Shown here: piece after piece, positions 1 through 11,724 of the stretch
Layout of the letters: the number at the start of each line of letters is the position of its first letter
Position numbering within the stretch: position 1 is the stretch's first letter
Assembly (NCBI GenBank): GCA_013400115.1
Contig: VXBP01004154.1
Location: 108,530-172,529, forward strand
DNA from: Rhinopomastus cyanomelas
Taxonomy: Eukaryota > Chordata > Aves > Bucerotiformes > Rhinopomastidae
DNA: 64,000 nt
Direction: 5' to 3'
Made by a program: the position numbers and the translations under genes
The notes under the pieces: generated by a model
What the model was told of the DNA's origin: nothing
The model's input: only the letters and a program-made list of their open reading frames with translations
Database searches by the model: none

Positions 1-174
1 ACATTAATGAGGTCACCCCTCAGTCTCCTCTTCCCCAAGCTCAAGAGCCCCAGCTCCCTCAGCCTCTCATCAGGGAGCTGCTCCACTGCCTTCATCATCC
101 TCATTGCTCTGCGCTGGACTCTCCCCAGCAGCTCCATGTCCTTCTTGAACTGAGGGGTCCAGAACTGGACGCAA
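1..174 (-). mobile_element. CR1 LINE fragment, ORF2 C-terminal part
   Basis: The reverse complement carries the young CR1 ORF2 segment from the QFKKDMELL region to the GDLIN region. The element continues left of the window, so its 3' tail is not seen. Homology stops near 174, just after the GGACACAACACTCC-like site, which is its 5' truncation point. The copy has a small deletion in the EERLRELG region, where TCATCAGGGAG replaces the longer form seen at 1640-1670. Confidence 0.9.
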
Positions 175-1116
175 TTATGATGGCAACGTGCCTTTATGAT
201 TCCTTACCTTCCATTCAGTTCGAAGTAAAGGCTCTTCCGACATGAGGCTACTGTCAAGGCATCGAACACCTTCAGTTTTGAAAGATCTTGTGATTTTGAA
301 AGAAATACTAACCACGCAGGGGAATTTGGATGGTTAAGGAACATGTTTCTGTGGCTCCGTTGATTAATGCAGCCTGGTAGATTTTTCTGCACCTAGAGGA
401 AGTTTCCAGAGATTCTAGAAGATCCTGAAGTACTTCTGACAGACTGGTTTATTAACCACCCACCCGCTCCTTCTTTAGATCAAGTTAAAGCCAAACTCTT
501 CAGGCAGCTTTGAAAGCAAACAGCAGTAAGAAGAAATCAATATGATATCAGAAGTGTATTCAGTATTCTGAGAGGCAGTTTAGTGGGGATCAAAGCTGCA
601 GGTAAACAATACAGGAAGTTGTGAAGGCTGCTCCTCTCTTCTAGGCTGGAAAATTAGAGCGGGGTTATCGTGCCGCAGTTGTTACTTCTAACGTCAGGTG
701 CATTTGAAGTAGCATCCGGTGGTATCAGAATCCAGTAGAAACACTCTTATCAGGGGTTTGCGCCGCAGCTACTGACACATAACATATGTGAGTCTCTAGT
801 GTCTTGCACACTGGGAAGCACCGACATCTGTTCAAAGTGATGTGAACGACGGCAGAATAAAACATCGCAGTCTGCACCTGCTTAAACAGGTTTCTCACAG
901 GATGAGACAAGAACGCTCCACGCTCCAGCACAAAGCAGCTTCCGAAAAGCATGCTGAGAACAAAGCTCATTTTACATCTTCTCCTGATCCCTGGTGCTGC
1001 AACTCCAAGCGCTCAGATAGACACGGTTACTAGGAAAGACAATCAGGAGGATACAAGTCATCGTGGAAGACATTAAAAAATGAAAAGCTGCACTGTCTGA
1101 TGTGAATTTAATGTTT
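175..1116. other. Unique sequence, no gene recognised
   Basis: No repeat or coding signature was recognised. Two overlapping frames on opposite strands (725-970 minus, 81 codons; 842-1033 plus, 63 codons) have no familiar motif and are probably chance. Confidence 0.5.
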
Positions 1117-1250
1117 GGAGGCGAAAGAGAGGTTTAAGACCCACCTGGACATGTTCTTATGCAACTTGGTCTAGGTGATGCTGCTGTGGCAGGGGGATTG
1201 GACCAGATGACCTTTCAAAGTCCCTTCCAATCCCTGATGATTCTGTGATT
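1117..1250 (+). mobile_element. CR1 3' fragment, tail type AATGATTC
   Basis: Sense-strand CR1 from the last ORF2 codons (degraded GGAGATGTTTAAAACCC) through the GGGGGATTGGAC module to the tail ending TGATTCTGTGATT. It is severely 5' truncated. It faces the next copy tail to tail across an 11-bp spacer. Confidence 0.92.
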
Positions 1251-1261
1251 ATTCCTACCAT

Positions 1262-1789
1262 TATCATAGAATCATCAGGGATTGGAAGGGACCTCGAAAG
1301 ATCATCCGGTCCAATCCCCCTGACACAGCAGCATCACCCAGACCAAGTCACACAGGAACACATCCACGTGGATTTGAAACATCTCCAGAGAAGGAGACTC
1401 CACAACCCCCCTGGGCAGCCCCTTCCAGTGCTCCATCACTCTCAATGGGAAGAAGATCCTTTTCATATTTATATGGAACCCCCTCTGTTCCAGCTCACAC
1501 CCATTGCCCCTTGTCCTATCACTAGATGACACTGAGCAGAGCCTGGCTCCATCCTCCTGACACCAACCCTTCACATATTCATAAACATTAATGAGGTCAC
1601 CCCTCAGTCTCCTCTTCTCCAAGCTCAAGAGATCCAGCTCCTTCAGCCTCTCCTCATCAGGGAGCTGCTCCACTTCCTTCATCACCTTCATTGCTCTACA
1701 CTGGACTCCCTCCAGCAGCTCCATGTCCTTCTTGAACTGAGGGGCCCAGACCTGGACACAACACTCCAGATGTGGTCTCACCAGGCCTT
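1262..1789 (-). mobile_element. CR1 copy with open ORF2 C-terminus
   Basis: Young CR1 on the minus strand, tail at 1262 and 5' truncation near 1789. An uninterrupted frame (1302-1781, 159 codons) covers the end of the CR1 ORF2 reverse transcriptase. It starts in the RPHLECC motif and continues through EERLKEL, GDLINVYEYV, SSSDRTRG, FHINMKRIFF and the terminal DVFLCDLVW. ORF2 of CR1 encodes endonuclease and reverse transcriptase for target-primed insertion; both catalytic domains lie upstream and are missing, so the copy is inactive. The open frame suggests a recent insertion. The first methionine is internal to the protein and is not a true start. Confidence 0.95.
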
Positions 1790-2710
1790 CTCACTGAATT
1801 CTTTCCTGCCCTGACCGTAGCATTGTTCACACATACCTACATAGTAGATGTTTTCTGCTCATTGTCACTATTAATTTCCATCTGACAGGTCTAGAAAAAG
1901 ATGCTGAAACCGATGTGGTCTAATGGAACCATTTGTTGTGCTGCTGACAAAAGTCTTCCAGGTAGTTCAGTTACAACTAACACTTAGTGATGCAGAATGC
2001 TCCTTCTCCTCCATTAGCTCCTTGCTGTGTTGCTTTTTGATCAACTCCTACAAGCTTTTTAGTTGTAATGGAGGAAATTGAGGCTAATGAGTCGAAAGGC
2101 AGCAGTGATTGATTCTTAATGTAATGCCTGACCTTCTGGAAGAGAATCTTTAGTAAACACAGTGACAAAAATAGGTTAGGCTGTAGGAAGGAATTTGAAG
2201 GCTGAAGCTTGAAGCAATTCAGAAGGAGGCAGATAAGCAGATCATGCAAAGGATTTTATCTAAGCAGTTAACAGCACTCTCAGCACCTGTTGGTTTGAAA
2301 GGGTCTGGTTCAGTGGAAGAGTTTGAAGTGAGAGTCGTGCAAAGAAAGCTTCTGCATTCATGCAGGAGACTATAAGTGTTGAGAGAGACAACCACTATAA
2401 AGACCTGGAGTTGCCAGATGGTGCCATGGAACCAACACAAATTGCTCCTTGGTGGTTTAGGTCTCGTTTTGTGTGCAGCAGTGTCTCAAATTGATTTGCA
2501 CATTCATCCACCTTCTCAGACATGCAGCTAGAACACCTCAGTAGGAACCATCCTGACACCTCATTTCACTCGCTCACTTTTAAGAACCGTTGGGTGAAAC
2601 CACTACAAAGCAAGAGACATCAGACAGCACACCACAGAGAGGACTTCAGTATCTGTACGAGATGAATTTGCTGTCTTCATACAGACTGGCTATTCAAATG
2701 AATAACCATT
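1790..2710. other. Unique sequence, nothing recognised
   Basis: No CR1 or simple-sequence tract stands out. The longest frame (1977-2249 minus, 90 codons) is leucine and serine rich without a known motif. Confidence 0.45.
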
Positions 2711-2814
2711 ATCATGGAATCATTAGGGATTGGAAGGGACCTCGAAGGATCATCTAGTCCAATCCCCCTGCCTCAGCAGGATCACCTAGACCAAGCAGCA
2801 CATGAACACATCCC
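2711..2814 (-). mobile_element. CR1 3'-end fragment
   Basis: About 100 bp of CR1 3' end on the minus strand, tail type AATGATTC. Homology fades just after the CACATGAACACATCC module, so only the 3' UTR and the last ORF2 codons remain. Confidence 0.9.
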
Positions 2815-2996
2815 TGAATGAGGCCACTTCAATGCTTACTTTGGATGAACAATAACATTACAGCAAGACTAACTCAGAGTTAAGAAGCTGAAATATTCCA
2901 TTGCAGAGATAATGAAAAGAAGCAGAATATTTCCTCTACTTTCTCTCCTCTGGGAGAAGGAGCATTTCCAATATCTAATGAGAAAGACTACAACAT

Positions 2997-3342
2997 GATG
3001 GAGCCAGGATGTTCTCAATGTCATCTAGTGACAGGACAAGGGGCAGTGGGTGTGAACTGGAACACAGGAGGTTCCATACAAATATCATAGAAGCATAGAA
3101 TCATTAGGGATCGGAAGGGACCTCGAAAGATCATCTATCAGATGAAACTTCTTCACCATAAGGGTGACAGAGCACTGGAAGGCGTTGCCCAGAGGGGTTG
3201 TGGAGTCTTCTTCTCTGGAGATGTTTAAAACCCACTGGGATGTGTTGCTGTGTGACTTGGTCCAGGGGATCCTGCTGTGACAAGGGGATTGGACTAGATG
3301 ATCTTTCAAGGTCCCTTCCAATCCCTGATGCTCTGTGATTCA
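2997..3342 (+). mobile_element. CR1 copy split by a nested CR1 tail
   Basis: Sense CR1 from the SSSDRTRG-equivalent region (GTCATCTAGTGACAGGAC) to a 3' tail ending GATGCTCTGTGATTC. Continuity is broken at 3088-3135 by an antisense CR1 end. The host resumes with GATGAAACTTCTTCACC, which is the expected next stretch. Confidence 0.93.
3088..3135 (-). mobile_element. 48-bp nested CR1 tail with 5-bp duplication
   Basis: A very short CR1 3' end (tail plus ATTAGGGATCGGAAGGG) lies inside the sense CR1 copy. TATCA occurs on both sides (3083-3087 and 3136-3140) and only once in the intact family sequence, as expected for a target-site duplication. Confidence 0.8.
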
Positions 3343-4535
3343 TATTCAATGGGGGGGGATTGTCCCATAACAACTCATGCTTTGAGTTGAGAACTTCCCC
3401 AAATGAATCAAACTGAATTTAACAGTAAAAATTGATTTAACACATCTCAAAATAAGTATTTCATTGCAATTGCAAGGAAGCTCACCACCACTTCGAAAGG
3501 TCAGGTAACACCAACCTACATTTTCATCCCAGCTCAAGCAGCGCCGCAGAATTAGGAAAGATAGAGATTTGGGATGAAGAGATGTGAAAATTTATTTTCC
3601 TGGAAACTTTTGCTATCGTGGCTCACAGCACTTTCCATCACCTCCAGCACATTAAGGTATCTCAGCTTAGTTCTGACAGCAATACCTCTTTTATAGCCAG
3701 ATGTTAATTTACAGAAAAGTAAATGCAGGAAAGGTTGAGCTGACCTCCTGAATGATTGACTGTCACGAGTGGGAAATGTGTCATGAGGCTGCAAATCTTT
3801 AATGGACAGTCACTTCAATTATTTAGACAGAAGTGTCAGCTGAACAGGCCATGCGGTGCCTGCTCTCAGCTTGAAGCTAAATAGACCTGTTCCCAGAATC
3901 ATCTCACAGGACTGTGTGAGACAAGAGCAAATAAGGACGGAAGGTAAGACGGTCAATCGACGTGGAGACGTAACCTCACATTTCAACTCTAATCATTTTT
4001 TTTTGCTTCATGTTCCACTGTGTGACACCAGGGACAGAAATCCAACCCAACATCCAGTTAAAATCCTTAATGACCCTGTTCTCTAAATATCGAGCAAAAA
4101 GAATGCACTGAGGCAGATTCCAGTGGTTAAAGGATTTGATTAACATTGTTTCCTTCCTCCTTCTAGTCATGTTCTTTTGCGGGGGGGAAAGCGAGCCTTT
4201 TATTCCAAGGGAGACCACATGAAGTTCATTTTTGTGCCTTTCTGGATAGCAAGCTTCTTATGTAGCTGGAGAGAATTAATACTTCCTCCTGCCGTGGCAC
4301 CCCTCTATGGCGCTGTGCTTTCTGGGGTTCCCACAGAGAAAAAACCCTCTTGCACTACACGAAGCTACAGTTTCCACATTGAAAAGAAAGAAAATAAGGA
4401 GTCATATCTTTTTGCTCTTTTCCCCTTGTTTTGTCTTTATTTCTTGTTTTATCCCCAACTAGGTGCAAATATATGAAGCTATGCCAGAGTTTATCCTCAT
4501 GGCAGCTCAGTGCAAAGAATTCCAAAGGATGCAAC
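3343..4535. other. Unique sequence with short homopolymers
   Basis: Contains an 8-G run at 3351-3358, a T run near 3995 and a G run near 4180. No repeat family or coding signal was recognised. Confidence 0.45.
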
Positions 4536-4984
4536 AGATCACAGAACACTAGGGACTGGAAGGCACCTTGAAAGATCATCTAGTCCAATCCCCCTGCCAC
4601 AACAGCATCACCTAGAGCAAGTCACACTGGAACACATCCAGGTGGGTTTGAAACATCTTCAGAGAAGGAGACTCCACAACCCCTCTGGGCAGCCCCTTCC
4701 AGTGCTCTGTCACACTCACTGGGAAGAAGTTCCTTCTCATACTGATGTGGAACCTCCTCTGTTCCAGCTCACACCCACTGCCCCTCATCCTATCACTAGA
4801 TGACACTGAGCAGAGCCCGGCTCCATCCTCCTGACACCCACCCCTCACATATTTATAGACATTAATGTGGTCACCCCTCAGTCTCCTCCAAGCTCAAGAG
4901 ACCCAGCTCCCTCAGCCTTTCCTCATCAGGGACGTGCTCCACTCCCTTCATCAACCTCACTGCTCTACACTGGACTCCCTCCAG
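4536..4984 (-). mobile_element. CR1 copy, tail type AATGTTC
   Basis: Young CR1 on the minus strand, tail at 4536 (ACAGAACACTAGGG), 5' truncation at the CTGGACTCCCTCCAG site. ORF2 pieces are readable (4612-4848 minus, 78 codons, with SSSDRMRG and FHISMRRNFFPV). A short deletion in the EKRRLRG region shifts the upstream frame. Confidence 0.94.
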
Positions 4985-6858
4985 ATCTTACCACCATCAG
5001 CAAGACAGCAACGTGTTACCTGCATTACAGGTTACAAATATTTGTATACATCTTCAAATATTTATGACAAAGTTAAATGAAGAATTTCGTTTGCTTACAC
5101 GGAGTTAATTTTGAAATGAGAATATTTTTATAGAGGATCTGATTCCCACATGGTAGATACACAGCACTCCTCTTTTTTTTTTTAATGGGTTCTCCTTTCA
5201 TTTTTAATTGCAATTACCTTTCATTTTTAATTTCAATTTTAATTGCAATTTTAAGTGCAGTTGGGGGAGGATAGATAACATTTGCGATCTTGTCATTCCC
5301 TAATGCTGGGGTCTGTGCAGTGAATGCTTAGAACATCAGAAGCGACATTCCAGCCTTTCAGTGTTGATCTGGACTGAGCCAAAATAAAAGATTTGAGGTT
5401 GGTCTTGAGGAAAACTCACAGGAAAATTAATGTTGTAAAAGGCAACGTGTTGGGTGCTGTTATAGATGCAACCAGGTTTGGAGAAATGAAATCATATAGG
5501 GAAAATGGAGAACGTATTTGCTGCTGCTTCTCCCACTCCCCAGGTTTCCAGTAAATTATCTATTAAGACATCTCTATTTTTACAACTTTTTCATGCTGCT
5601 TTCATAGCATTTTCTACATTTAACTTTATCACATCCTCTAATTTCACTGCAGCAGCATCAAAACGTAATGATCTTGTTGCCATAAAGCCAAGTAGCACCA
5701 TAAAGACACTTTTCTTCACCATCTGAAAACATTCAAGTAGACTGAGCAGACCAAAAGGAAAAGTTTCTACAGCACGGAAAGGGGGGCACAAAGTGCTGAC
5801 TCCACGAGACAAACTAACAGCTTACACAGGGATGAGGACAAAAGGGTGACAAACCCAAAGGACTGCTATCTCTCTCTCTGTTCATTTGTAAAGGTCAAGG
5901 ATTTAAAGGGCACTTATTTATTTGTTCATTTACTCATTTATATTAATAATCCATTTATTTATTTATTATTTATCTGTTTATTCACCTCTTTAACCTATTT
6001 GTGCTTTTGTTTTTAACAGTAGCTTTGCTCCTTTGCCTCCTTCGTCCCCATTTTCCCAAGTACCCAGGACATCTTTGTTTTTCTACTAATGAGTCACAAC
6101 TCACTCTGCCCGTGTATCTCACAGCAAGCAAAATATAAAGTACTGGGATGAAAAACCTTAAAACATTGAATATTTAGAGTCTGAAGCAGAGTTGAAAGCC
6201 TTCAGTCTTCTCATCACATCATTAAAATAATGCAGGGGGGGAAAAAAACCCACAGATCTTTTCAATTCCAGTTGCAGCTGGGAGAAACCGCTGCTAGTCA
6301 ACTGTTTGCACTGTATATGCCTCATGTTTCGGCAGGTTTGTTGAGATAAGATTTGCAAACAGAAATGGTTAAGCTCCTTAACAAGAAAGGACAAGCCACA
6401 GCAGAAAATCACTTGCTCATATTCTGACCTTTACTCGTTGTGATTTGTCAGGCTGCACAGGACTTTGGATGCTTTGCATTCTCCTCTTTCCCCCAGACAA
6501 TGCCACTGTCCACAAACCACCTCCTCAGGGGTGGGGGACCAGCTTCCTTTCGCACAGGGAATGATTATTTACTTACATTCCAAATGCAAACACACACAAA
6601 GGGTCTTCCAAGGCTCGACTGCGTATTACAGACTTTTACAAATCATTACATTAATTAGCTTAACCAAACAGCTTATGCACTCGCTCAATTAATCACCGAT
6701 ATGTTTGCCACAACATGTTTGCAGCCTTTTTCTCTGAATCCCCCTGGACCCACAAAAAACTGATGACCAAGAATGTCTACCAATTCCTGTGTCATCTTCT
6801 GGGCTGGCTTTTGCAGATGAAAGGTTTCCTTCCCTCCCTCTCTGCAACAGCCACCTTT
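4985..6858. other. Unique, AT-rich stretch with degenerate simple sequence
   Basis: Holds a T run at about 5171-5182, a short imperfect direct repeat built on CATTTTTAATTGCAATT at 5192-5255, an ATTTATTT-rich patch at about 5917-5990, and a G run next to an A run at about 6233-6247. No gene recognised. Confidence 0.5.
5192..5255. repeat. Short AT-rich direct repeat
   Basis: CCTTTCATTTTTAATT occurs at about 5194 and again at about 5217, and AATTGCAATT recurs twice. This looks like local slippage duplication. Confidence 0.6.
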
Positions 6859-7229
6859 TATAGAAGGGTTTTGGTTGGAAGGGACATCTGAGACCAGCCA
6901 GTTCCAACCCGCTGCCACGGGCAGGGACATCTCTCAGCAGATCAGGTTACCCAGTGCCTCATCCAACCTGGTCTTGAACGCTTCTAGGAATGGAGCAGCC
7001 ACAACCCCCCTGGGCAACTAGTGCCTCGGTACCCTCAGAGGGAAAAATTTCTGCCTCAGATTCACTCTAAATCTCCTCTCTTTTAGCTTGCAACCATCAT
7101 CCTTGTCCTATCACTAGAGTCCCTCATGAAAACTGAGGGAGTTCCAAGCTTTCCTGGAGCTCCTTCATGTACTGGAAGCTGCTATAAAGTCCTCCTGGAG
7201 CCTTTTGTTCTCCATGCTGACCAACCTTT
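6859..7229 (-). mobile_element. Old divergent CR1 copy
   Basis: An older CR1 on the minus strand: TTGGTTGGAAGGGACATC at the 3' side, then modules matching the family's CCTGGTCTTGAACGC, CCCCCTGGGCAAC and CTTGTCCTATCACTA stretches, fading in the AAGTCCTCCTGGAGCC region. Many substitutions and no open frame point to considerable age. It has the GCCACGGGCAGGGACA variant instead of the young family's CCACAGCAGGATCACC. Confidence 0.85.
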
Positions 7230-9173
7230 CCATGTCATCGGGCCACCCTCAGTTTTTCATTAACAGGGTAACACGTAGGTCTCTCTATCTTCACTACCAT
7301 GTATATTTGTGCTATGTTCTCCCTTCATTTGTCACTTACCAAGCAAGAAGTCTTGATCTTTTCAATCTTGCTTCACACAGGAGTTCCATATGCTCCCAAT
7401 CAGTCTGAGCGATCTGACTGACAAGCAGAGAAGTTACAGGTCAGCAAAGCTAATGGTTTCCTTTGAACTGCTGCTGGGTTGTGAAACAGCTGATGTATGA
7501 GCATCGGAGCCCTCACACACCATTGGTGGCACAAAGAGAGAGAGAAGACAACGTTGTTATTCCATCAAGCAGAGCCTTGATTTGTATCTTTAAACATCTT
7601 TTGTACCTCTTGGGTAGTTTTGATGGGAAAAGTCACCCTAAGGCAGGAATCATCTCAGAACCTTATCATCATAATACGATCTATGCCATTTTTCATCCCA
7701 TTTATTAAGAAGATCAATGTCGTATCTGATTCTTAATCACAGCTGAAATCTGAGTAGATACCTTCCTTCAGAGATATCTCCTGATGTAATGACTGTCTTG
7801 ATATTGTGATGCAATGGCTGTTCTCATTGCTTCCTGAATATGGCCTCTTAATGCTCTCGCTGCCACAGCAGAGATGCTTCGCCTCGGAGCAAACAGTGAA
7901 CTGAGAAGCTCCATGTCATCTCTGTCCCTTCCCAAGCTCAGCCTGGTAGCTTTGGGTGAAGACTTCAGCAGCTGATAATGATCTCAATTACTTAGGGACG
8001 CTCTAACTGCCCAGGAAATGCAAACACCATCCTATTGTCTGGCAACAAGCTAATTTGCCACCAGGAGCTTCAGCTCCTTTCAGGCTCAAGTGGCACTAAT
8101 TGGCAGCACTTCAGAAGGGCCACACAAGACCCTGCGGATAATTACTGCCTCACAGATATCATCTTCAGCAGTAACCTCTGGGAAGGCAGCACTGATACCC
8201 ATCTGGCCTTTCTAAACCGTAGATCCTCCTGCAAACCTACTGTGATGGAGTGGTGATGGAGTGCATAGCCTGAGCACCTTCACGGAACTGCCGCGGTTCG
8301 GGGGTTAAAATGGGGATTGTTTTACAAAATCACTAAATCCAGAAAGTGGCAGGTTTTTCATTCCCGGGTAAAGTCCAATTGAGTTAATTTCTGCTCCTCA
8401 GAAAAAGATTAGAGCGACTGAAGGGATAATATCTACCTATTTTAAAATACCATTACTATCAATAATAATAATAATAGCAATAATAACATAATTTCATGCT
8501 GGTAGATGTTCATGCAGCTTCTTGCCTAAAGACTTTCTTACAGAAAGCTTTGAGAATAAGGACAGTGACAAGTCTCACGAGGAGGACCTAACATAAAGGT
8601 GGTTTTTTGGTGTCTCAGGAGATGTGGGAAAAGATCCTTAGAAAAACTGTTGCATCTACCCTCCTGTTTTGTTTTCTACCAGCATGATTTCCCATTGTTG
8701 CTGCTCTTACCCTCTGCATATGTTGAGGCTCGTTATTAAATGACAGCAGCCTGTCAGACCTTTCCCAAAGTGCTGGGAGGAATGATTGGCACAGGATGAG
8801 TGGACAAAATCTGTCGGTTCAGCAAACTTAATTTTAGACGAGGACCACAGCACAGACATCCTTAAACTTAACGCAGCAGCACAGAGCTGAGCTCTTGGCA
8901 CAGCAGAGACATTTAATGTTCTGGCATTTCGTGGCTCAGCTCTACCTCTTAGCACAAAGGAAGAAGAGTTATGGTCAAGTTGAGGGGTGGCAGATCTTTA
9001 CTTCACACATTTGCTTAGACATCTGGAACACTGGCAGCAAAACCAGCCATAGGTCAAGGCTTCAGGCCATAAAGTCTCCATGACAGAGAGACCATAGAGG
9101 CTCAACAACAGAGTTAAGCTTGAAACTTGAGGCTGACCTAAACCAAACAACCAAGACTATGTACAAGACTGCA
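7230..9173. other. Unique sequence with an AAT microsatellite
   Basis: Nearly 2 kb without a recognised transposon. The only simple repeat is an AAT/ATA tract near 8460-8490. No coding motif was seen on either strand. Confidence 0.5.
8460..8490. repeat. Degenerate AAT microsatellite
   Basis: A run of AATAATAAT units with a GCA interruption. Confidence 0.8.
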
Positions 9174-9256
9174 TTCTCCAAAGAAGAAGACTCCACAACC
9201 TCCCTGGGCAGCCTGTTCCAGTGCTCTGTCACCGTCACTGGAAAGAAGTTCCTTCC
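9174..9256 (-). mobile_element. Internal CR1 fragment without tail
   Basis: About 80 bp matching the minus-strand CR1 segment AAGAAGACTCCACAACC through CACTGGAAAGAAGTTCC. The expected 3' UTR and tail are not recognisable to the left, so the 3' end is either deleted or decayed. Confidence 0.8.
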
Positions 9257-10785
9257 CTCTCTAGCCTGTTCATGAAACTTCACTTGCCAGACATATTTTG
9301 CTGATATTTCTAATCACTTTCTATCTCTAGGCAGAGACTGAACTGAGGTAGATTCATTGTGGATAATGGATCTATTAGGATTATAATGTCAATAAATTAC
9401 TAATAAATAATAACCAATGCAATAACAAAGATGTTTAATCTGTGTCTCCTTTATAACTCCCAAAGCTTCAGTTCTCACCCACAGCAGTTGCTGGAGAACT
9501 GGAAATACAGCCGGAGCTTTATGCTACTCCCTTTCCATCTCTTCTATCTTCTGTCTCTATATGAGATAACAGAGGGCTCTCTGAGAGCCCAATAAATTAA
9601 TCAGAAGAGGACACTGATTAGTACTTCACAGGATCAGGTCATTAGAGAATTCTTTAAAATGACAGCACGAAGCACAGCAGTGAAGTGATTAAAAGAGAAT
9701 ATTTTGCTTCACATCATGCAACAGCAAGATTTGCCTCAGAAGAAGGAGCTTCGTTGTTATTTTTGGATGGGTTATACCAGCAGCAGTGTTAAATTTCACT
9801 TTTCCTAGCTGCACAATCAATGGAGGATTATACCTGAAATATTTTGAATTCTCTAAGTCTCCCGAGTGATTCGTGTGAGTCATTGCAGAGGGCAAACAGC
9901 TGCACAATCACCTTCCTGAGAAGTTCATAAAGCCAGCCTTGCTTGCTCCCCAGTTATTGAATCCTTCCATAAGAGAGATGAAAACATAATGTCACAAAAA
10001 TGGTGGTTGTGCAGGAGGTTGTTGCCAACCAAGCGGTTAGTGAAGCAAAGACAAACCACTACCCCTTTCCATCTCGTAGTGAAGCAAAAAGGTTTCCCAC
10101 TCACCGCGACGGCATTGAACACACGCAAATCACCAACACGATTTGCAGTGGAATGAAGTCCACGTGGCCACTCATCCAGCAGTTATTACCAGCCAGCATA
10201 TTAATACTTATTATTTGCACTTAATTGCCCATTGGCACCGCCGCGTATTTAGCTGTGAGCTCCTTGGAGTGAAATGAAGCCGCTCAGAGAGTTCATCACC
10301 ATTCAGTTTTAATTTGCTTTTTATGTGGCATCGTTGATACGCCGCCTCTTCAGTTGGGTGATGGTGAGGTGGAAATGACGAGGACTCTTCCCAGAGCTGC
10401 ACATCTCTACTCCCGTAGTAGAGAGGTGAGGCGAAATGATGTACGGACATAAGCTAGAGGTAAGAAGAAAATGGACCTGTATTTTAAATCAGAAGGGGAA
10501 AAAAGCAAAATTCAACTACAAGTCTGTTATCTTTCATCTTTCCTTCATTAAATGCTCTTGGAAAGGGACCTTATGAGAGAATAAAATGCAGAAATGCTAG
10601 TGCTGCTCAGAAAAAGGAAGACACGTCATATTTCATGAAGCTAATTATTTGGCTCCTGGTTTCCTTTTGCGCAGGAGACGGCAAGGAAGACCTGTAGATA
10701 AAAATGACTGACCTCAGCATCTGTCAGGCAAGGGTATCAGAACACATCCTTAGATGGACAGGGAACGTCAGGGCTTTGTAACCTG
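9257..10785. other. Unique sequence; possible conserved block near 10130-10450
   Basis: An AT-rich patch lies at about 9385-9420. The stretch at 10130-10450 keeps several CpGs (for example ACCGCCGCGTATTTAGC) in otherwise CpG-poor DNA, as constrained non-coding sequence often does. No exon was recognised. Confidence 0.4.
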
Positions 10786-10927
10786 CATAGAATAGAATCA
10801 TAGGATCATTAGGGATGGGAAGGGACCTCAAAAGGTCATCTAGCCCAATCCCCCCACCACAGCAGGATCACCTAGATCAAGTCACACATGAACATATCCA
10901 GGTGGATTTTAAATGCGTCCAGAGAAA
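10786..10927 (-). mobile_element. CR1 3'-end fragment
   Basis: Minus-strand CR1 with tail type AATGATTC and a duplicated tail unit (CATAGAATAGAATCATAGG). It is truncated in the GTCCAGAGAA module. Confidence 0.92.
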
Positions 10928-11643
10928 CTGGGCAAGTTCTGCCATTAGGTCACAATAAAACCTTCCTGCAGATCTCCAGAATGGTTGCTCAGTATCCTCT
11001 GATGGCTATCTTCTGTTAAAGTCCAGGCTTTGATCTCACAGGAGATCACAGGGAGAGGAAAGACTCCCATCCTGCTAAGAATAAAGCACAGTCCTGTCAT
11101 CCAGCACTGCCCACAGCAGCAGCAGCAGCAACTGGCACCTACTCCCAGCAGTGAAAACACAGAATTAATTTGAAATGAAAGCATTGATTTCACTCATTCA
11201 GCTAAACCCATGGTCAGACATGAGTGTTGGAAGACAAAAGCATTAAGTCAGGTGTTGCAGCTCATCAGTGGAAATCTACCTGCACATCCCAAGCCAGTGA
11301 TCAATCTCAGCCCCACCATCGGGTGCTAGTCCATGACTAATCTAGGTCATGAAGTCATGGCAAGTATCCAGCAGGCATTGTGTTTCAAGCAGCAGTGAAG
11401 CCTTGGAGACCTGCAGGAGACTTCTGGCAGAAACTCACAGCGAGGTACAGGGAAGGATGAAACCTGACATTGGAGAGCCCCCCAACACTGCTTCCATCTC
11501 CTGGCCCACCCTGTCTGCAGACCACTTGGAACGTGGGAAGGAGGAAATTCAGGGATGGGAATACATTGTTCAAGAGGAACCCAGTTTTGTTTGAACAAAT
11601 CCTAGGGGATGAAAATAACTCTTCTGTGTTCAGATTTTCATAC
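10928..11643. other. Unique sequence with a short CAG run
   Basis: A CAGCAGCAG run of about 16 bp lies near 11117. Overlapping frames on both strands at 11347-11871 (up to 133 codons) run into the neighbouring CR1 and show no known domain. Confidence 0.45.
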
Positions 11644-11724
11644 AATCACAGAATCATTAGGGATTGGAAGGGACCTCGAAAGATCATCTGGTCCAATCCC
11701 CCAGCCAGAGCAGGATCCCCTAGA
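11644..11724 (-). mobile_element. CR1 tail fragment
   Basis: About 80 bp of young CR1 3' end on the minus strand, ending after GCAGGATCCCCTAGA. It is extremely 5' truncated. Confidence 0.9.
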
